Below are positions 5,265-5,736 of a stretch of 5,736 nucleotides of DNA, piece after piece. The stretch is from contig DFAQ01000060.1 of NCBI GenBank assembly GCA_002365865.1, forward strand, positions 1 through 5,736. Direction: 5' to 3'. The DNA comes from Pelotomaculum sp. UBA3102. Its GTDB lineage: Bacteria; Bacillota; Desulfotomaculia; Desulfotomaculales; Pelotomaculaceae. Within the stretch, counting starts at the first letter, position 1, and each line of letters begins with the position of its first letter. The translations under genes were made by a program, and so were the position numbers. The notes under the pieces were generated by a model. The model was not told the origin of the DNA, searched no databases, and was given only the letters and a program-made list of their open reading frames with translations.

Positions 5265-5323
5265 GCTAAAACCTGTTCAATCTTAACCTGGTTATTTGGT
5301 TTTGTATTTTTAATTTTTCAGAG

Positions 5324-5736
5324 TCAGCCGGTAAACATCTGCACAAACATTTTCCCGTAGGGGCCCCCGTTCACTACACCTATACCTACCCTGATAAAGT
5401 TTTGGCCCAGGATATTGGCCCGGTGTCCTGAAGAATTCATTAAGCCGGTATGGGCACTGTAAACCGTGGGAGCTCCGGCCAGATTTTCTCCGGCATAGCG
5501 GTACTGTACTCCGTAAGCCCTCATCATTTCAAAAGGCGAACCGTACGTCGGCGAGTTATGGCTGAAATATCCTTTATCAATCATATCCTGCGCCTTCATC
5601 CGGGCTAACTTGACCAGACCCATATCTATTTGCAGGAGGGTTAAACCGGCATTAATTCTTTCACGGTTAACCAGGTCCAACATCTTTTGCTCGTCGGCAT
5701 TCAGACCGACACCTGGCTCCGGCTCCGGCTGTGGTT
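5324..5736 (-). CDS. CAP-domain (SCP/YkwD-type) protein, 5' end outside window
   Basis: The C-terminal 136 residues of a CAP-superfamily protein. The frame stays open to the right edge, so the true start lies outside; the methionine at 5683 is internal. The visible part opens with a Pro/Glu linker (PQPEPEPGVG) and then the typical lead-in LNADEQKMLDLVNRER. CAP hallmarks follow: SHNSP with His59, GSPFEMM, AGEN with Glu83, GHRANIL with His104, and VGIGVV. Residues are numbered from the first visible one. His59, Glu83 and His104 match the conserved cavity residues. The position usually held by Trp before the GHR motif is Gly (GLMNSSGHR). Bacterial relatives such as YkwD are secreted or spore-associated and have no agreed biochemical activity. 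The linker predicts an N-terminal signal peptide or targeting domain (LysM or similar) upstream. The stop TGA is at 5324-5326. Confidence 0.95.
   Translation of the reverse strand, partial: PQPEPEPGVGLNADEQKMLDLVNRERINAGLTLLQIDMGLVKLARMKAQDMIDKGYFSHNSPTYGSPFEMMRAYGVQYRYAGENLAGAPTVYSAHTGLMNSSGHRANILGQNFIRVGIGVVNGGPYGKMFVQMFTG

Noticed and set aside
1..5736. CRISPR array, tRNA/rRNA genes, insertion sequence, phage or attachment site
   Set aside because: No regularly spaced repeats, cloverleaf, transposase or integrase coding, or long terminal repeats were seen.

Overview
The window carries eight protein genes and looks like chromosome of a spore-forming, moderate-GC Gram-positive anaerobe of the Clostridia. 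Peptococcaceae/Desulfotomaculum-Pelotomaculum-type organisms are my best guess. The grounds are strong AGGAGG-type ribosome sites, frequent TTG starts, two proteins with SPOCS (DUF3794) domains typical of clostridial spore-envelope proteins, and a YkwD-type CAP protein. The placement rests on gene content, not on a database search. I saw no tRNA, rRNA, CRISPR array, insertion sequence or phage gene.

Left part (1-1300). A half-size DMT/YdcZ-type membrane transporter (46-495, minus) is divergent from two small plus-strand genes (696-896 and 986-1285). These encode tandem paralogues of unknown function, both starting with TTG. Their shared core is a short hydrophobic N-terminus followed by an amphipathic helix. 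The second also has a Pro/Gln/Asn-rich tail.

Middle (1300-2450). The tandem pair converges on a minus-strand two-gene unit: a stand-alone YbaB/EbfC-family nucleoid-associated protein (2046-2348), then an unrecognised Leu/Met-rich, Gly/Pro-rich 211-residue protein (1388-2023). A perfect 20-bp palindrome with a T-tract separates the converging units and overlaps the stop codon of the minus-strand gene. A sigma-A-like promoter lies before the YbaB gene.

Right part (2420-5736), all minus strand. A probable spore-envelope operon comprises a SipL-like protein with three SPOCS repeats and a C-terminal LysM (3602-5140), followed 51 nt later by a SPOCS protein with a C-terminal carbohydrate-binding-like beta-sandwich (2522-3550). 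It is preceded by a sigma-K-like promoter and ended by a strong hairpin terminator. Upstream is the 3' part of a CAP-domain protein gene (5324 to the window edge) with its own terminator.

The operon probably makes layers of the spore envelope. LysM would anchor to peptidoglycan, or to SpoIVA as in Clostridioides difficile SipL. The beta-sandwich might bind a glycan or another protein, and the SPOCS repeats might mediate assembly. The least understood material is 696-2348: two lineage-specific paralogues facing a YbaB paralogue with an unknown partner.
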